Below are positions 1-14,449 of a stretch of DNA of 64,000 bases, one piece after another. Positions within the stretch are counted from its first letter, which is position 1; each line of letters opens with the position of its first letter. The stretch is from Molossus alvarezi (lineage: Eukaryota; Chordata; Mammalia; Chiroptera; Molossidae). The stretch spans positions 62,001-126,000 of the forward strand of contig JBAWUJ010000056.1 of NCBI GenBank assembly GCA_037176705.1, written 5' to 3'. The notes beneath the pieces are model-generated. The model had not been told where the DNA came from. It did no database searches and saw nothing but the letters and a program-made list of their open reading frames with translations. The position numbers were made by a program, and so were the translations under genes.

Positions 1-3000
1 TTTCATGGAACACTAGCTATTTTTTTCCATAAATTCCTAGCTAGTTCCTTACATGGAACACTAGCCAGTTCCTTCCATGGAACACTAGATAGTTTCTTCA
101 ATGGATCACTAGCTTTTCCTTCCATGGAACACTAAGTCAATTTTTAACTAAAACACTAGCTAGTTCTAACCCTGGATAACTACTTACTTCATTTTCTGGA
201 ACACTAGGTAGTTCGTTCCATGAAACATTAAGTAGTTACTTCCATTAAACCCTATGTAGTTTCTTTCATGTAAAACTAGCTTGTTACTTCCATAGAAGAC
301 TATTTAGTTCTTTGCATGGTACACTAACTCATTTTCTCCATAAAACACTAACTAGTTCCTTCCATGGAACACTATCTAGTTTCTTCCATGAAACACTAAC
401 TAGTTCCTTTCATGGAATACTATGTAGTTTCTTTCATTGAACACTAAGTTGTCCCTTCCATGGAACACTAGCAAGATACTTCCATAAAACACTAGTAGTT
501 CCATCCATAGAACATTAAAGTTCCTTCCATGGAACACTAAGAAGTTTTTTCCATGGAATACTAAATAGTTCTAGCTAGTTCCTTCCATGGAACACTAGCT
601 AGTTCATTCCATGTGATACTAGCTACTTCCTTCATGGAACACTAACTTTTTCCTTCCATGGAGGAGTAAGTAATTTCTTTCATGTAACACTAACTAGTTC
701 CTCCCATGGAACAATATCTAGTTTCTATATGGAACACTAGCAAGTTCCTTCCATGGAACACTTAGTAGTTTCTTCAGTGGAATATTAAGTAGTTACTTTC
801 ATGGAACTTTAAGAAGTTCCTCCATGGAACAATAGCTTGTTATTTTCATGGAACACTAAGTTGTTTCTTCCATGGAATTCTAGCTAGTTCCTTTCAAGGA
901 ACACTAAGTAATTCTTTCCATGGAACACTCTCAGTTCCTTCCATGAAACACTACTAGTTCCTTCCATGGAACACTAAGTAGATCCTTCAATGGAAAATTA
1001 GATAGTTCCTTCCATGGAACACTACTAGTTCCGTCCACGGTACACTATGTAGTTCCTTCGATGGAACACTCTGTAGTTCGTCCATGGAACACTAAGTACA
1101 TTCTTCCATGAAACAGTAACTTGTTTCTTTCATGGAACAATAAATTGTTCCTTCCATGGAACACTAAGTAGTTCCTTCCACAGAACACTAATTAGTTCCT
1201 CCATGAACACTAGCTTCTTTTTTTTCATGGAACACTAAATATTTCCGTCCATGGAACACTAGCTAGTTCCTTCCATTGAAAACTAAGTAGTTCTTTCCAT
1301 GGAACACTAGCCAGTTCTTTCCATGGACGACTATTTTCCTATCCATGGAACACTTAGATGTTTCTTCCATTGAACATTAAGTAGTTCCTTCAATGGAACA
1401 CTTAGGGATTCTTTTTATGGAACACTATCTAGTTCCTTCTATGCAACACTACCAGTTCCTTTCATGGAACACTAAGTAGTTCCTTCAATGGAACACTCTG
1501 TATTTCCTTCCATGGAACAATATTTCTTTTTTCCATGGAAAAATAACTTGTTTCTTCCATGAAACACTAAATTTTTCCTTTCAAGGAACACTAAGTAGTT
1601 CCTTCCATGGATCACTAAATAGTTTCATCACTGGAACACTAGCTAGTTTCTTCCCTGTAACACAAGCTAGTTCCTTTTTTGGAACACTAACTACTCCTTT
1701 CTCTGGAACACTAAGTAGTTTCTTTTCTGGAACACTAACTAATACCTTTCCTGGAACACTAGCTAGTTCCTTTTTTAGAACATTAAGTAGTTACTTCCAT
1801 GCAACCCTAAGTAGTTTCTTCCATGGAACACTACCTAGTTTCTTTTATGGAACACTAAGTCATTCATTCATGAAACACTAAATAGTCTCTTCCATGAAAC
1901 ACTAGCTTGTTCTATCCATGGAAAACTAGCTAGTTTGTTCCATGGAACACTACCTAGTTTCTTTCATGGAACAACAGCTTGATCCTTCCATGAAACACCT
2001 AGTTGTTTCTTCCATGGAACATTATGTAATGCTTTCCATGGAACACTAACTAGTTCCTTCCATGGTACACTAGCTACTTCTAGCTAGTTCCTTCCATGGA
2101 ACACAAGCTAGTTACTTCCATGGAACACTAAGTACTCCCTTCCATTAAACATTAAGTAGTTCCTTCCATGGAATATTAGTTAGTTCCATCGAGGAAACAC
2201 TAGGTAGTTTTTTCCATGGAACACTTGGTAGTTCACTCCATGGAACCCTTAGTAGTTCCGTCCATGGAACACTAAGTATTTTTTTCCATAAATCACTATC
2301 TAGTTCCTTCCATGGAACAATACCTAGTTTCTTTTATAAATAACTAAGTAGTCCCTTCCATGGAACACTAAGTAGTTTCTTCCATGGAGCACGAACTAGT
2401 TCCTTCCATGGAACACTAAGTAGTTCATTTCATGGAACATTATATCGTTTCTTCCATGGATCGCTAGCTAGTTCTTTCCATGGAACAGTTGCTAATTTCA
2501 TTCATGGAGCACTAAATAGTTCCTTCTATGGAACACTAAGTAGTTCTTTCCATAAAACACTAGGTAGTTCCTTCCATAGAACAGTATCTAGTTCCTTCCA
2601 TTGAACACTAGCTAGTTCCTTCCATAGATAACTAAGTAGTTCTTTCCATTGAACACTAAGAAGTTCTTTCCATGGAACACGAGCTAGTTCTTTCTATGGA
2701 ACCATAGCTAGTTCTTTCACGGAACTCCACCTAGTAAATTTCATGAAACACCAGCTCGTTCCTTCCATGAAACACCAGCTAGTTCATTCTATGGAATACT
2801 AGCTAGTTCCTTTCATGGAACAATAAATTGTTTTTTCCATGGAACACTAACTAGTTCCTTCCATAGAACAAAAGCTTGCTCCATCCATGGAACACTAGCA
2901 ATTTCATTTCTTAGAAAACAAAGTAGTTTTTTCAATGGAACACTAAGTAGCTCTTTCCATGAAACAGTACCTAGTTCCTTCCATGGAAAACTAGCTAGTT

Positions 3001-4460
3001 CCTTCCATGAAGCATTAGGTAATTTTATCCATGGAACACTAGCGACTTCCTTCCATGGATTACTAGCTGGTTTCTTCCATGGAACACTAGGTTGTTCTTT
3101 TCATGGATCACCAGCTAGTTCCTTCCGTGGAATACTAGCTACTTCCTACACTGGAACACTAGCTTTTTCTTTCCCTTGAACACTAGCTTGTTCTCTTTCT
3201 GGAACAATAACTAGTTTCTTCAATGGAATACTAACTATATTTTTCCATGGAACCCTAGGTAGTTTCTTCAAAAGAACACTAGCTAGTTTTTTCCAAAAAA
3301 CACTAAGTAGTTCTTTCCATTGAACCCTAATAACTTTCTTCCAAGGAACACTAGCTAGTTCCCTTCATTGAACAGTAAGAAGTTCCTTCCATGGAGACGA
3401 AGTAGTTTCTTGCATGGAACATTAAGTAGTTCTACCCATGGAATACTAACTAGTTTTATCCATGGAGCACTAGTTAGCTTCTTCCATGGAACAGTAAGTA
3501 ATTCCTTCCAGAAATCATTACGTTGTTTTTTCCATGGAACACTAGCTAGTTCCTTCCTTGGAAAACTATCTGATTTCTAGTAGGCACACTAACTAGCTCC
3601 TTCAATGTAACACTAGCTACTCCCTTCCATGGAACCATAGCAAGTTCCTTCCATGAAACACTAAGTAGTATTTCCCCTGGAAATCCAGCTTGTTTTTTCC
3701 AAAGAACACTCACTAGTTACTTCCATGGAACACTAGATAATTCTTTCCATGGAACACTAAGTAATTCCTTCCATAGATCAGTTACTAGTTCCTTTCATAG
3801 AACAATAGCTAGTTCCCTCCATGGAACACTAAGTATTTTCTTCTATAAAACATGAAGTAGTTTATTTTTTGGAACAGTAGCAGGTGACTTCCATGGAACA
3901 ACAGTAGTACATCCATGGAACACTAAGTATTTCCTTCTATTGAGCACTTAGTAGTCCCTATCATGGAACACAAGCTAGTTCATTCCTGGAACATTAGGTA
4001 GTTTCTTCTATGGACACTAAGTAGTTGTTTCCATGGAACACTATATGGTTCATTTGAAGGAACACTAAATAACTCCTTCCTTGAAACAATAAGTAGTTCC
4101 ATCCATGGAACACTAAGTAGATTTTTCCATGGAACACTCCCTAGATCCGTCCATAGAACACTTAGTAATTTTTTCCATAAAACAGTAGCTAGATCGTTTC
4201 ATGGAACATTAAGTAATTCCTTCCATAGATGAGTAACTAGTTACTTTCATAGAAAAATAGCTAGTTCCTTCCATTGAACACTAAGTAGTTCCTTCCATGA
4301 AACACTAAGCAGTTCCTTCCATGGAACACTAACTAGTGCTTTCATTGGAACACTAAGTACTTCCTTTGATGGAACAATAGTAGTTCCTTTCATGGAACAC
4401 TGAGTAGTTTCTTCTATTGAACAGGAAGTATTCCCTTCCATGGAACAGTAGCTAGTTCTT
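1..4460 (+). repeat. 24-bp palindromic satellite array, segment 1
   Basis: Tandem 24-bp units fill this stretch from the first base, so the array extends beyond the window. The unit reads ACTAGCTAGT, TCC, TTCCATGGAA, C; many units carry ACTAAGTAGT instead. Neighbouring units differ by a few substitutions and occasional 1-4 bp indels. Around 1675-1850 several units carry CTGG in place of ATGG, followed by the recurrent 'signature' motif described in the findings. No gene is visible; small open frames at 3368-3580 (+) and 4247-4441 (-) encode only the octapeptide repeat. Confidence 0.97.
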
Positions 4461-4499
4461 TTTTTTATGAATTTTTATTTATTTTTTTGTTACACATAT

Positions 4500-4716
4500 T
4501 TTACCTTTTTACCCCATTGGCACCCCCCACCCCACCCCACCTCCGCCCCATCCCCGGCTTAGTTGTCCATGTCCATTGGTCATGCATACATGCATATAAG
4601 TTCTGTGGTTTATCTCTTCCCAACCCCCCACCCCCATCCCCTCTTCTGAGGGATGTCAGTCTGTGCCCTACTTCCATGTGTCTGGCTCTACTGTATTCCT
4701 CAGACTGTTATGTTCA
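4500..4716 (-). other. L1 copy A 3' UTR with polypurine tract
   Basis: Between the ORF2 stop and the tail, the + strand is strongly C-rich (about 4515-4560 and 4620-4640). The L1 sense strand therefore carries G-rich polypurine runs. A G-rich 3' UTR tract is a known hallmark of mammalian L1 elements. The same tract is present in copies B and C. Confidence 0.75.
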
Positions 4717-6189
4717 TTATATTCCGTATATAAGTGAGATCATGTGGTATTTGTCTTTTTCTGCTTGGCTTCTTTCACTTAGGATAATACTTTCCAGGTC
4801 CCTCCATGTCGTCTCAAAGGATAAGAGATCGTTCTTTCTTACCACTGCATAGTACTCCATTGTGTATATGTACCACAGCTTTTTTATCCATTCGTCTACT
4901 GGTGGACACTTGGGCTGTTTCCAGATCTTAGCTATTGTAAATAGTGCTGCTATGAACATGGGGGTACATATATTCTTCCTGATTGGTGTTTCAGGCTTCT
5001 TAGGGTATATTCCCAGCAGTGGGATCACTGGGTCAAATGGAAGTTCAATTTTTAATTTTTTGAGGAAGAACCATATTGTTTTCCATAGCGGCTGCACCAG
5101 TCTGCATTCCCACCAGCAGTGTACTAGAGTCCCCTTTTCTCCACACCCTCGCCAACACTTGTTGTTTGATGATTTGTTGATGGAGGCCATTCTGACAGGT
5201 GTGAGGTGATACCTCATTGTTGTTTTAATTTGCATCTCTCTGATGATTAGTGATGTTGAGCATTTCTTCATATGTCTCTTGGCCATTTGGATGTCCTGTT
5301 TGGAGAGGTGTCTATTCAGCTCCTCTGCCCATTTTTTTAATTGGATTCTTTGTCTTCCTTTTGTGGAGTTGTATGAGCACTCTATATATATTGGAAATTA
5401 ACCCCTTATCTGATACATCATTGGCAATGATGTTCTTCCATACAGTGGGTTGCCTTTCCATTTTGATGATTGTTTCTTTTGCTGTGCAGAAGCTTTTTAG
5501 TTTGATGTAGTCCCATGTGTTCATTTTCTCCTTTATTTCTGTTGCCTTAGGTGATGTATCAGTGAAAATTCTGCTCCGTATGATGTCCGAAATTTTGTTG
5601 CCTACATTTTCTTCTAGAATTTTTATGGATTCACGGGTCACATTTAAGTCTTTTATCCGTTTTGAGTTTATTTTTGTGTATGGTGTAAGTTGATGGTCTA
5701 GTTTTATTTTTTTGCATGTAGTTGTCGAATTTTCCAAACACCTTTTATTAAAGAGGCTGTCTTTACTCCACTGCATGCTCTTGCCACCTTTGTCAAATAT
5801 TAATTGAGCGTATTGCCTTGGGTCCATTTCTGGGTTTTCAGTTCTGTTCCACTGGTCTATATGCCTGTTCTTGTGCCAGTACCAGGCTGTTTTGGTTAAA
5901 GTCGCTTTGTAGTATAACCTGATATCTGGTATTGTGTTCCCACCTACTTTGTTCTTCTTTTTCAAGATTGCTGTGGCTATTCGGGGTCTTTTTTGGTTCC
6001 ATATGAACTTTTGAAGTATTTGTTCTAGTTCTATGAAATATGTCGTTGGTATTTTGATGGGTATTGCATTGAATCTATAGATTGCTTTGGGTAGTATGGA
6101 CATTTTAATGATGTTAATTCTTCCAATCCATGAACAGGGTATGTGCTTCCACTTTTTTATATCTTCCTCTATTTCTTTTTTCAATGACA
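4717..6189 (-). pseudogene. L1 ORF2 C-terminal remnant (copy A)
   Basis: This is the C-terminal part of the L1 ORF2 protein, an endonuclease/reverse transcriptase. The upstream piece (5312 to about 6189) carries the stretch after the reverse transcriptase core, with residues such as [20 protein letters not shown]. The downstream piece (4717-5286) carries the C-terminal cysteine region, [10 protein letters not shown] followed by HCWWEC, and ends at the natural ORF2 stop. The two pieces are in different frames. The other copies have six T at about 5331-5338 where this copy has seven, a one-base frameshift. The 5' part of ORF2 (endonuclease, FADD motif) is missing by truncation. The open frame runs from L1 into satellite codons as far as 6313, an accidental chimera. 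Confidence 0.9.
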
Positions 6190-6299
6190 TAAGTATTTTT
6201 TTTTTTTTATGGAACACTAAGTATTTCCCTCCATGGAACACTAGCTTGTACCTTTCATGAAACTCTATGTTGTTTCTTACATGGAACACTAAGTATTTC

Positions 6300-7430
6300 C
6301 TTCCATGGAACACTAGCTAATGAATTCCATGAGACACTTTGTAGTTACTTCCATGAACAATAAGTATTTCCTTCCATGGTATATTAGATAATTCCTTCCA
6401 TTGAACACTTGCTAGTTTCATCCTTGGAACACTATGTAGTTCTTTCCATGAAACATTATTTCCTTCCATGATACACTAGCTCGTTCCTTCCATGGGACAC
6501 TAATTAGTTTCTTCCATGGAACACCAGCAAGTTAATTCAATGGAATACAAAGTGGATCATTCTATGGAACACTAGGTAGTTCCTTTCATGGACCACTAAG
6601 TAGTTCCTTTCATGGAACACTAGCTAGTTCCTTCCATTAAAGAGTAAGTAGTTCTTTCAATGGAACATTATCTAGGACTTTCCATGGAACACTAGGTAGT
6701 TCCTTGCATGGAACACAAAGTAGTTACTCCATGAAACACAAGCAAGTTCCTTCCAGAGAGAATATACTCATTTCTTCCATGGAACACCAACTAGTTCCTT
6801 AAATGAAACACTAGCTAGTTTCTTACATAAAACACTAGATTCTTACTTCCATGGAACCCTAGCTAGTTCATTCCATGGAACTCTAGCTCGTTCCTTCCAT
6901 GGAACACTAACTAGTTCCTTCCTTGAAACACTAAGTATTTCTATCCATGGAACGCTAACTAATTTATTCAATGGAACACTAAGTATTTTCTTCCATGGAA
7001 CACTAGAGTGTTCTTTCCATGGATCACCAGGTAGAAATTTTTATGGGAAACTAAGTAGTTCTTTCTATTTACTCTAGCTAGTTCATTACAGGATCACTAG
7101 CTAGTTTCTTCCATGGAACAGTCTGTAGTTCCTTCCATGGTACACTAGCTAGATTCATCCATGGAACACAAAGTATTTCCTTCCATGGACCAATATTTAT
7201 TTTCTTGCATGGAACACTATCAAGTTTCTTTCATAAAACACTAAGTAGTTCCTTCTATGGAACACAAGCTAGCTCCTTACATGAAACAATAGCTTGTTCC
7301 TTCCAAGGAACACTAAGTAGTTACCTCCATGGAACACAAGAATTTCTTGCATCGAGCACTAGCTAGTTTCTTCCATGGAACACTAAGAAATTTTTTATTG
7401 AAACACTAGCTAGATCCTTCCATCTATCCC
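6300..7430 (+). repeat. Diverged copy of the ~1.8-kb higher-order repeat
   Basis: The order of variant units matches the 14.45-18.1 kb tandem copies. A GAGACAC unit followed by a shortened TACTTCCATGAACAATAAG unit is near 6330. The ATTAAAGAGTAAG unit followed by ATTATCTAGGACTTTCC is near 6640-6680. The ATTACAGGATCACTAG unit is near 7085. The copy is rearranged and more diverged than the others. Confidence 0.6.
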
Positions 7431-7639
7431 TAGCTAGTTCCTTCCATGGAACATTAAATAGTTTATTCCATGGAACACTAAGTTGTTCCTTCCATTGAAC
7501 TCTAGATATTTCCTTCCTTGGAACACTAAGTAGTTCCTTAAGTGGAACACTAAGTAGATTATTCCCTGGAACACTAGCTATTTCCTTCCATGGAACACTA
7601 GCTATTTCATTTCATAAAACACTACATAGTTCCTTTTAT

Positions 7640-8990
7640 GTAACACTAGCTAGTTCCTTCCATGGAACATTAGTTCCTTTCATGGAACAATAGCTAGTTT
7701 CTTCCATGGAATTTTAGCTTGTTCCTTCCATGAAGCAGTAGCTAGTACCTTCCACGGAACACTAAGTAGGTCCTTGCATGCAACACTAAGCTAGTTTATT
7801 TCATGGAAAACTAAGTAGCTCCTTCCATGGAACAGTGAGTACTTCCTTCCATAAAACATTAAGTTGTTCCTTCCATGAGCACTATGTAGTTCCATCCATG
7901 GAACAATAGCTAGTTTCTTCCAAGGAACACCAGCTAGTTTCTTCCATGGAACATTAAGTATATCCTTCCATTAAAAACTAAGTAGTTCCTTCCATGAAAC
8001 GCTAGTGACTTCCTCCCATGGAACACTAAGTAATTCCCTCTAAGGAACACTATGTATTTTTTTTTTTGGAAAAACTAATTCCTTCAATGGAACACTATGC
8101 AGTTTCTTCCATAAAACACTAGCTTGTTCTTTCCATGAATCACTAATAGATCCTTCCATGAAACACTAAGTAGTTCCTTACATATACACTAGCTAGTTCC
8201 TTCTATGGAACACTAGCTAGATCTTTTTATGGAACACTAATGGGACTTTCCAAAAAACACTAAGTAGTAACTTCCATGTACACTAGCTAGTTTATTCCTG
8301 GATCACTAGCTAGGTTATTTCATGGAACAATAAGTAGTTCCTTCCATGGAGTACTAGCTAGTACCTTTCATGGAACACTGAGTAGTTCCTTCTATTGAAC
8401 AGGAAGTAGTCCCTTCAATGGAACAGAAGCTAGTTCATTTTATAGAAAACTAAGTAGTTTTTTTATGGACACTACGTAGTTTCTTCCATGCAACACTAAT
8501 TAGTTCCTTCCATAAGTCACTACGTAGTTCCTTCAAAGGAATACTAGGTAGTTCTATCCTTGGAACACTAAGTAGTTCCTTTTATGAAACACTAAATAGT
8601 TCCTTGCATGGAACACTAAGTAGTTCCTTCTATGGAACACTAGCTTGTTCTTTGCATGGATCACTATGTAGATCCTATCCTGAAACACTAAGTAGTTCCT
8701 TACATAAACAACAGCTAGTTCCTTCTATGGAACACTAGCTTGTTTTTTGTATGGAACACTAAGTAGGTCCTTACAAAAAAACACTAAGTAGTAACTTCCA
8801 TGTACACTAGCTAGTTTATTCCAGGATCACTAGCTAGTTTTTTCCATGGAACAATAAGGACTTCCTTCCATGGAACACTAGTTAGTGTCATCCATGGAAC
8901 ACAAAGTAGTTTTTTCCATGGACCAATAGTTATATCCTTCCATGAAACTATACCTAGGTTCTTAAATAAAACACTAAGTAGTTTTTCCTA
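7640..8990 (+). repeat. Segmental duplication partner of 18770-19620
   Basis: A run of distinctive variants occurs in the same order in both places: a GGAATTTTAGCT unit, then CCACGGAACACTAAGTA, then a TTGCATGCAACACTAAGC type unit, then a shortened CCATGAGCACTA unit. Both also hold the ATGTACACTAGCTAG / CAATAAGGACTTCC series. This copy contains an extra internal duplication of about 0.52 kb (8176-8345 resembles 8698-8870). Confidence 0.75.
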
Positions 8991-10769
8991 TGGAACACTA
9001 ACTAGTTCCTTACATGGAACACTAGCTTGTTCCTTCCATGGAACACTAAGTAGTTCTCTCCATCGAACACTAAAAAGGTTCTTGCATAGAGGACTAGCCA
9101 GTTTTTCCATGGAGAACTAAGTAGTTTCTTCCACGGAACACAAACTAGTTTTTTCATTGGGACACTAAATACGTTCTTCCAAGGAACACGAGCTAGTTCC
9201 TGTCATGGAACACTGAGTAGTTTCTTCTATTGAACAAAAAGTAGTCCCTTTCATGGAACAGTAGCTAGTTCTTTTTATGGAAAACTAAGTAGTTCCTTCC
9301 ATGAAACCCTAAGTATTTTCTTCCGTGGAACACTACCTAGTTCCTTCTATAAAACACTAAGTTGTTCCTTCCATGAACACTATGTCGTTCCTTCCATGGA
9401 ACACTAGCTAGACGATTTATGGAACACTACCTAGTTTCTTCCATGGAACACTAACTATTTCCATCCATGGAACACTACCTAGTTTCTTTCATGGAACACT
9501 ATGTAGTTCCTTCCATTGGACACTAGCTAGTTCCTTACATGGAACACTAGCTATTTTCTTCTATAGAACAATAAGTAGTTCCTTCCATGGAACACTAAGT
9601 AGTTCCGTTCATAAAACAGAAGCTTGTTCCTTCCATGGAACACTAAACAGCTTCTTCCATGAAACACTAAGTAGTGTTTTATTATGGAACACTAGTTAGA
9701 ATTTTTCATGTAAGACTAGTTAATTCCTTCAAATGGAACACTAAGTAGTTTCTTCCTTGGTACACTAGCTAGTTATTCCATGGAACACTATCTTGTTCCT
9801 ACCATGGGCCACTAACTAGCTTCTTCCATGGAACACTAGCTAGGTCCTTCCATGGAACACTAGATAATTCCTTCCATGGAACACTAAGTAGCTTTTCTCA
9901 TGCAACATTAACTAATTTCTTTTATGTAACATTAACTAGTTTTTTCCCTGGTACACTAAGTAGTTCCTTCCATGGAACACTAAGTAGTTTTTTCCATGGA
10001 ACACTTAGTATATCTTCCCTGGAACACTAGCTAGTTAATTCCACGGAACGCCAGCTAGTTCTCTCCCAGGAACACTAGTTTGTTTTTTCCATGGAACACT
10101 AGCTAGTTCTTTCCATGGAACACCAGCTAGTTCCTTCCATGAAACTTTAGATAGTGCCTTTCATGGAACACTAACTAGTTCCTTCCTTGAAACACTAGCA
10201 ATTTCTTTTCCAGGAACACTAACTACTTTCTTCTCTGGAACACTAAATAGTTCCTTCACTGGTACACTAGCTAGTTTCTTCCATGAAGGACTAATTAGTT
10301 CTTTACATGGAACACTAATTAGTTTTTTACATGGAACACTAACTAGTTCCTTTCATGGAACAGTAGCTAGTTTCTTCAATGGAACACCAGCTAGTACCTT
10401 CCATGGAACACTTAGTAGTTCCATCCATGGAACAAAAATTAATTTCTTCTATGACACTAGCTAGTTCCATATATGGAACACGAGCTAATTCTTACCATGG
10501 AACACTACTAGTTCTTTCCATGGAACACTATAGTTCCTTCAATGGAACACTAAGTAGTTTTTTATAGAACACTAGCTAGATACTTCCATGGAAAAATACT
10601 TCATTTTATCAATGAAACTCTAATTAGATCCTTCCTTGGAACACTAGATTTTTTTTTTCATGGAACACTAGCTAGTTCCTACAATGGAACACTATCTTGC
10701 TCCTTCCATGAAGCACAAGCTGGTTCCTTCAATGGAACACTAGGTAGTTCCTTCCATGGAACACTAGCT

Positions 10770-11860
10770 AGTTCCTTTTCCATGGAACACTAAGTAGTTC
10801 CTTCCATGGAACACTATCTAGACCCGTTTTTGAACACTAAGTATTTCCTTCCATGGAACACTAGCTCTTTCCTTCCACTGAACATTAGCTAGTTTCTTCC
10901 TTGGGAAACTAGCTAGGTCCTTCCATAGAACACTAAGTAGTTTCCTCAATGAAACAACAAGTAGTCTCTTTCATGGGACACTAGCTAGTTCCTTCCAAGG
11001 AACACTAGGTAGTTCCTTCCATGGACCACTAAGTAGTTCCTTTCATGGAACACAATCTAGTTCCTTCTATTAAACAGTAAATAGTCCCTTCCATCGAACA
11101 TTATCGATGACTTTCCATGGAATACCAGGTAATACCTTGCATAGAACACAAACTAGGTACTTCCATGAAACACAGGCTAGTTCCTTCCATAGAAAATAAA
11201 CACTTTCCTTCCATGGAACACTAAATAGTTCTTACCATGGATATCTCAGTCGATTTTTTAATGGAACACTAAGTAGATTTTTCCATGTACTCTAGCTAGT
11301 TCATTCCAGGATCACTAGCTAGTTTCTTTCATGGAACACTAAGTAGTTCCTTCTATGGAACACTAGCTAGTTCCTTACAGTAGCTTGTTTCTTCCATGGA
11401 ACACTAAGTAGTTTCCTCCATGGATTTCAAGTAGTTCCTTGCATAGAGCACTAGCTAAGTTCTTCCATGGAAAACTAACTAGTTTGTTCATTGGGACACT
11501 AAATACTTCCTTCCATGGAACACTAGCTAGTACCTTTCATGGAACACTAAGTAGTTCCTTCTATTTAACACTAAATATTTTCTTCCATGGAACACTAGCT
11601 AGTTCTTTTTATGGAAAACTACGTAGTTCCTTCCATGGATATTAAGTAGTTCCTTCCATGGAACACTAAGTAGTCCTTCCATGGAACACTAAGTTGTCCC
11701 TTTTATGAAACATTATGTACTTCCTTGCATAAAACACTAGCTAGTTCTTTTTATGTAACACTATGTACTTCCTTCCATTGAACACTAAGTTGTTTTTTCA
11801 GAAGAACACTAAGAATTTCCTTCCATGGAACACTAGATTGTTCCTTCCATAGACCACTAA
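10770..11860 (+). repeat. Higher-order repeat, partial copy 1
   Basis: It starts with the ACTATCTAGACCC unit at 10812. It continues through the CCACTGAACATTAGC unit, the CATCGAACATTATCGA unit (near 11095) and the CATTGGGACACTAAATACTT unit (near 11490) to the TTCAGAAGAACACTAAG unit (near 11800). The same ordered variants recur about 3.7-3.8 kb downstream. Confidence 0.8.
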
Positions 11861-14449
11861 ATAATTCTTTCCAAGGAACACTAACTTGTTTTTTCCAAGG
11901 ATCACTAGCTACTTCCTTTCATGGAATAGTAAGAAGTTCCTTCCCTGGAACACTAGCTAGATACTTCCCTGGAACACTAAGTATTTCCTTCTATAGAACT
12001 TTAACTAGTTTCTTCAATGAAACACTAAGTAGTTTTTTTCCTTGAAACACTAACTGATGCTTCCATGGAACACTAGCTAGTTCCATCAAAGGAAAACTAA
12101 GTAGTTCTTCCCATGGAACACTAAGTATCCCCTTAATTGGAACACTACATAATTCCATCCATGGAACACTAGCTTGTTCCATCCATGGAAGACTAGCTAA
12201 TTTTTCCAATGGAACTATAAGTAGTTCCTTCCATGGAACAATAAGTAGTTCCTTCCTTGAAACACTAGCGAGTTTCTTCCAAGGAACATTAGCTTATTCC
12301 TTCCATGGAAAAGTAAGTAAGTAGTTCCTTCCATGGAACACTAGCTAGACCCTTCCATGGAACTCTAAGTATTTCTTCCATAGTACATTAACTAGTTCCT
12401 TCCATGAAACACTAAGTAGTTCCTTCCATGGTACACTAGCAAGTTGTAGCTAGTTCCTTCCATGGAACTGTATCAAGTTTCTTCAATAGAAAACTAAGTA
12501 GATCTTCCATGGAACACTAAGTAGCCCCTTCAATGGAGCACTAGTTAATGCCACCCATGGAACACTAGTTAGTTCCTTCCATGGAATACTCGCTAATTTT
12601 TTTCATAGAATTCTAAGTAGTTCTTCCATGGAACAAAATGTAATTCCTTCCATGACACTAGCAAGTTCCATCCATGGAACATTAAGCAGTTCCTTCCATG
12701 GACACTAAGTAGATCCTTCCATGGAACATTAGCTAGTTCTTTTCATGAAATTCTACTAGTCTTTCAATGGAACATTAAGAAGTTCCTTCCTTAGAACACT
12801 AAGTTATTTCTTCAATGGAACAGTAAGTAGTTTTTTTAAAGAACACTGTCTAGATTTTTCCATGGAACAATAGTTAGTTCTTTCCATGGAACACTAATTA
12901 GTTCTTTCCATGAAACACTAGTTAGATACTTCCATGGAACACTAGAGAGTTTCTTTCCATGGAACACTACCTAGTTCCTACCAAGGAACACTAAATGGCT
13001 CCTTTTATGAAATACTAAGTAGTTCCTACAATGGCACACTATCTATTACTAGCTAGTTATTTCAGTGTAACTCTAGATAGTTCATTCCATGGAAAACTAA
13101 GTAGTTTTTTCCATTATGCACTAAGTAGCCCCTTCCATGGAACACTAGCTACTTCTATCCTTGGAACACTACCTAGGTCCTACCATGGAACACTAACTGG
13201 TTCCTTCCATGAAACACAAGTTAGTTCCTTCCATGGAACACTAGCTAGTTCCTTCCATGGCACTGTAGTTAGTTCCTTACAAGGAACACTAAGGAGTTTC
13301 TTTTCTGGAACACTAGCTAGATCCTTCCTTGGAACAATAGCTAGTTCTTTCCATGGAACACTAGATAGTTCTTTCATGGAACACTAGCTTTTCATTTCCA
13401 TGGAACAATAGATAGTTCCTTCCATGGATCACTCGCTAGTTTCTTCCATGGAATAGTATCTAGTTCATTAACTGGAACACTGCCTAGTTCTTCTTCTGGA
13501 ACACTAACTAGTTCTATCTCTGCGACACTAAGTAGTTTCTTCCCTGGAACAGTAAATAGTCCCTTTTCTGGAACGATAGCTGTTCTTTTCCATGGAACAT
13601 TAAGTAGTTAATTCCATGAAACTCTAAGTATTTACTTCCATGGAAAACTAGCTAATAACTTCCATGGAACACTATTTAGTTCCTAGCAAGGAACACTAAC
13701 TAGTTTCTTCCATGGAACACTAACTAGTTTTTTCCATGGAACACTAGCTAGATTCTTCCATGGGACACTAGCTAGTTTGTTTCATGGAACACTAAAAATT
13801 TTCTTTAAACACTAAGTAGTCCCTACCATGGAACACTAGCTAGTTCCTTCCATAGAACACTAGCTATTCCCTTCGATGGAACACTTACTAGTTCCTTCCA
13901 TGGAACAATATTTCCTTCCATGAAACACTAGCTAGTATCTTCCATGGATCACTACATTACAATTTCCATAGAATTCTAAGTAAATCCTTTCATGGAACAC
14001 TAGCTAGTTTCTTCCATGGAACACTAAGTAGTTCCTTCTATGAAACACTAAGTAGTTCCTTTTATGAAAAACTAGATAGTTCCTTTAATGGAACAATAAG
14101 TAGTTCTTTCCATGGAACACAAGCTGTTTTCTTTCGCGGAACACTAAGGAGTTCCTTCCATGGAACACTAGCTAGTTCCGTCAATGGACCAATACCTAAT
14201 TATTTCCATGGAACACTAAATAGTTTCTTCCATGGAACAGTACCTAGTTTCTCCTATGGAACTCTAGCTAGCTCCTTCAATGGAACACTAGCTAGTTCCT
14301 TCATAAAACACTAAGTACATTTCTCAATGAAACACTATGTAGTTCCCTCCATGGAACACAAACTAGTACTTTATCTGAACACTAAGTAGATCCTTTCATG
14401 CTACACTAAATTGTTTCTTCCTTGGAACACTAGATAGTTCCTTCCATGG

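Larger units (their letters stand above)
4461..6189 (-). mobile_element. LINE-1 'A', 5'-truncated 3' fragment
   Basis: This is the 3' end of an L1 on the minus strand, inserted in the satellite. The T-rich tail lies at the left (about 4459-4490), followed by a C-rich 3' UTR tract and then the end of ORF2. Homology to the two other L1 copies stops abruptly near 6189, in the reverse transcriptase to C-terminal region. Satellite resumes there with a run of T. The length is about 1.7 kb against about 6 kb for a full element, so the copy is 5'-truncated, which is usual for target-primed reverse transcription. A clear target-site duplication could not be fixed, because both edges are T-rich satellite. 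Confidence 0.93.

Noticed and set aside
4461..6190. Target-site duplication for L1 A
   Set aside because: Both edges are T runs within satellite units and several alignments are equally good, so none is reported.
5312..6313. 333-codon frame joining octapeptide repeats to reverse transcriptase C-terminal sequence
   Set aside because: The first ~40 codons are satellite and the rest is truncated L1 ORF2 that ends at a frameshift. It is an accidental read-through at the insertion boundary.
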